Positions 62,409 to 64,000 of a stretch of 64,000 bases of DNA are shown in pieces. The position numbers and the translations under genes were made by a program. The notes below the pieces were generated by a model. That model did no database searches. It was not told the DNA's origin and worked only from the letters and a program-made list of their open reading frames with translations. Within the stretch, counting starts at the first letter, position 1. Each line of letters begins with the position of its first letter. The DNA comes from Acanthochlamys bracteata (taxonomy: Eukaryota; Streptophyta; Magnoliopsida; Pandanales; Velloziaceae), in contig CM034133.1 of assembly GCA_019914995.1 (NCBI GenBank), positions 186,001 through 250,000 on the forward strand, read 5' to 3'.

Positions 62409-64000
62409 TATGGAAGGTGCTCTTCTACCCCGGAAACAAAACCTAGAATTCGAAACACGTCGTCGATCACCTGCGAGATTCAATCAACGCTCACAGTCTT
62501 AGACAAGTTCGGCCCGAAATTCGGCCTGCTACTGTGACCAAATTATTCAGGCCGATTGATTGGGGTCTCGATGCAGCCCGAATCAAAATAGGCCTAAATT
62601 CTGGCCCATACCCGATATATGGGCCACTTGATGGGACCAGTAAGCTGAAACAAAATGATTATGTTGTTAATGAAAAATGTCATCCTTGATAACAGTTGAA
62701 CAACAATAACAGGTTTTATATATTGACAATTTTTTTAATTGAATAATTACATTTAAAAGTTTATTATTTCCTTGTGAACCTTCTCTTTCATATATTTGGA
62801 AGAGGCCAAACTTGTGACAATGACAAATCAAAATAAGACACCAAATGCATTATTCAAATTTATAACATTTTTTTTTTTGTCTCAACAGAAATTGCTGAAG
62901 CAGATTCACGAGAAAACACACTAGTTGGCGATGCTTGTTAAATTCTTCAAAGCATCTTTCTTGCTTCTCTGTTGCTAATAATTTGAACCTACACGAAGAA
63001 TGTCCAACGTGTTTTCATACTCTCAAGGTATGAAATCATTCTACATTGTCAACTCTTAATTCGAATGATTTTAGTCATCTTTATTTTTCAAGCTACATAT
63101 GAGGACTACTAATCTTTCACGTAACCTTTCCTTCACGCCTACTAAAACTTGTTTCCGCGTAAAAGATGACTAATTTCCGCTTGCAAGTCGAAGTCATTCT
63201 CTAGCAGCAGCAGGGATCCTCTAGGAGATTATATTTAAGTTATATTTGATAGTATTTATAGCACAGCGTTTTCATTTTTAAAAAAAAGTTTTTACAATAT
63301 TTTGTAAATAAAGAATAAATAATTATGTGTCGTATAATTTTTTATTTATTTATTTTTTAATCAAAAGAATAAACTTATATTTTAAAGAAATTTGAAATTT
63401 TTTATCATAATTAATCTTGAATGTCCCCTATGTCTAAAGTAGGACAAGGAACAACAAACAGAAAAAAAAAAAAAGAAAAAAAAATCCATTCAATCAAAAC
63501 AAATATATATATGAAACGTAATAATTGAGCAAAGTGGACCTACATATAGAAAACATAATCAATTTGTTTCAAGCCATCAAAGTCAAATTTGTATTGCGAT
63601 TTCGAAAAGGAAACGAGAAAGCAATTGATCTTTATCTAGATAATCTAAAAACATAGAGTCTTCATAGTTTTATCATATAATTATTCAAGCTTCCGCAAAA
63701 AGTCCATGCACCTAGAAAATTTTTTTTATAGAAAAAAAGGTTATTACGTGAATGTAGACTGAAACTTTAGTCTTAGTTTACTAATTAAATTGAAGTCAGT
63801 GCTGCAAACTTTGTGTTAAAATATATAAACAAATTTGCCATCTTATTATTCGTTCATATATATTCCAAGCCTTCATTTCTAGTGTTCTTTACCCTTCACT
63901 GCAAGTAATACAGATGCACTTAATGTTTATCCTTAGCTTTACTTTTAGTCAATAACAACAACAACGACTAGGCACGCCTCGAATGATCTAATACGTTCTA
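62409..64000. promoter_or_regulatory. PFD1 promoter and right-edge spacer
   Basis: Two site II motifs (GGCCCA 62603-62608, TGGGCC 62620-62625) lie about 200 bp upstream of the PFD1 start codon. The rest, to the window edge, is AT-rich with poly-A/poly-T runs (62870, 63280, 63460) and no recognisable gene. Confidence 0.45.

Overview
This is a stretch of plant nuclear genome, most likely from a core eudicot. The genes are split by many short GT-AG introns in AT-rich sequence. The spliced proteins align from memory almost end to end with Arabidopsis families (LIG4, SERRATE, ACA9, PIN2, BBX32, prefoldin 1), often within a few residues of the family length. I cannot name the species from the sequence alone. 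All exon models were read by eye from splice sites, reading phase and protein similarity. For each complete model the exon lengths sum to a whole number of codons ending in a stop.

Layout, left to right. LIG4 (+, 1.3-9.2 kb, 27 exons) is followed by a spacer with a faint retroelement-like fossil. A PRCC-domain gene (-, 11.0-13.0 kb) and a BBX32-type single B-box gene (-, 13.8-14.5 kb) come next. After a 3.9 kb AT-rich spacer lies SERRATE (+, 18.4-24.6 kb, 12 exons). A tiny CPxC/CxxC protein gene (+, 26.7 kb), a MITE-like AT-rich block and ribosomal protein L7 (-, 29.0-30.7 kb, 6 exons) follow. A 7.3 kb spacer precedes an ACA9-type plasma-membrane Ca2+-ATPase (+, 38.0-47.2 kb, 34 exons). Beyond it are two decayed host genes, an F-box remnant and a Ras-group LRR (PIRL) remnant. 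A PTH2-family gene (-, 50.3-51.1 kb) and a nucleotide-sugar transporter-family gene (+, 52.1-54.9 kb) are divergent. The window ends with PIN2-type auxin carrier (-, 56.9-59.3 kb) and prefoldin subunit 1 (-, 60.5-62.4 kb).

The genes are independent plant transcription units, not an operon or a biosynthetic cluster. Most are housekeeping (DNA end joining, miRNA processing and splicing, translation, chaperoning). Several have site II (TGGGCC/T) motifs upstream, as expected for such genes. ACA9, BBX32 and PIN2 are tied to calcium, light and auxin signalling.

I found no convincing new multi-gene system. The most interesting signals are at gene-structure scale: two 7-nt microexons (LIG4 and PFD1), a GC-AG intron in the PTH2 gene, a tandem NAGNAG acceptor in LIG4, repeated low-complexity modules in the PRCC and LIG4 proteins, and a PIN2 protein that lacks one of the usual TPRxS phosphorylation modules and carries an Asn-rich insertion.
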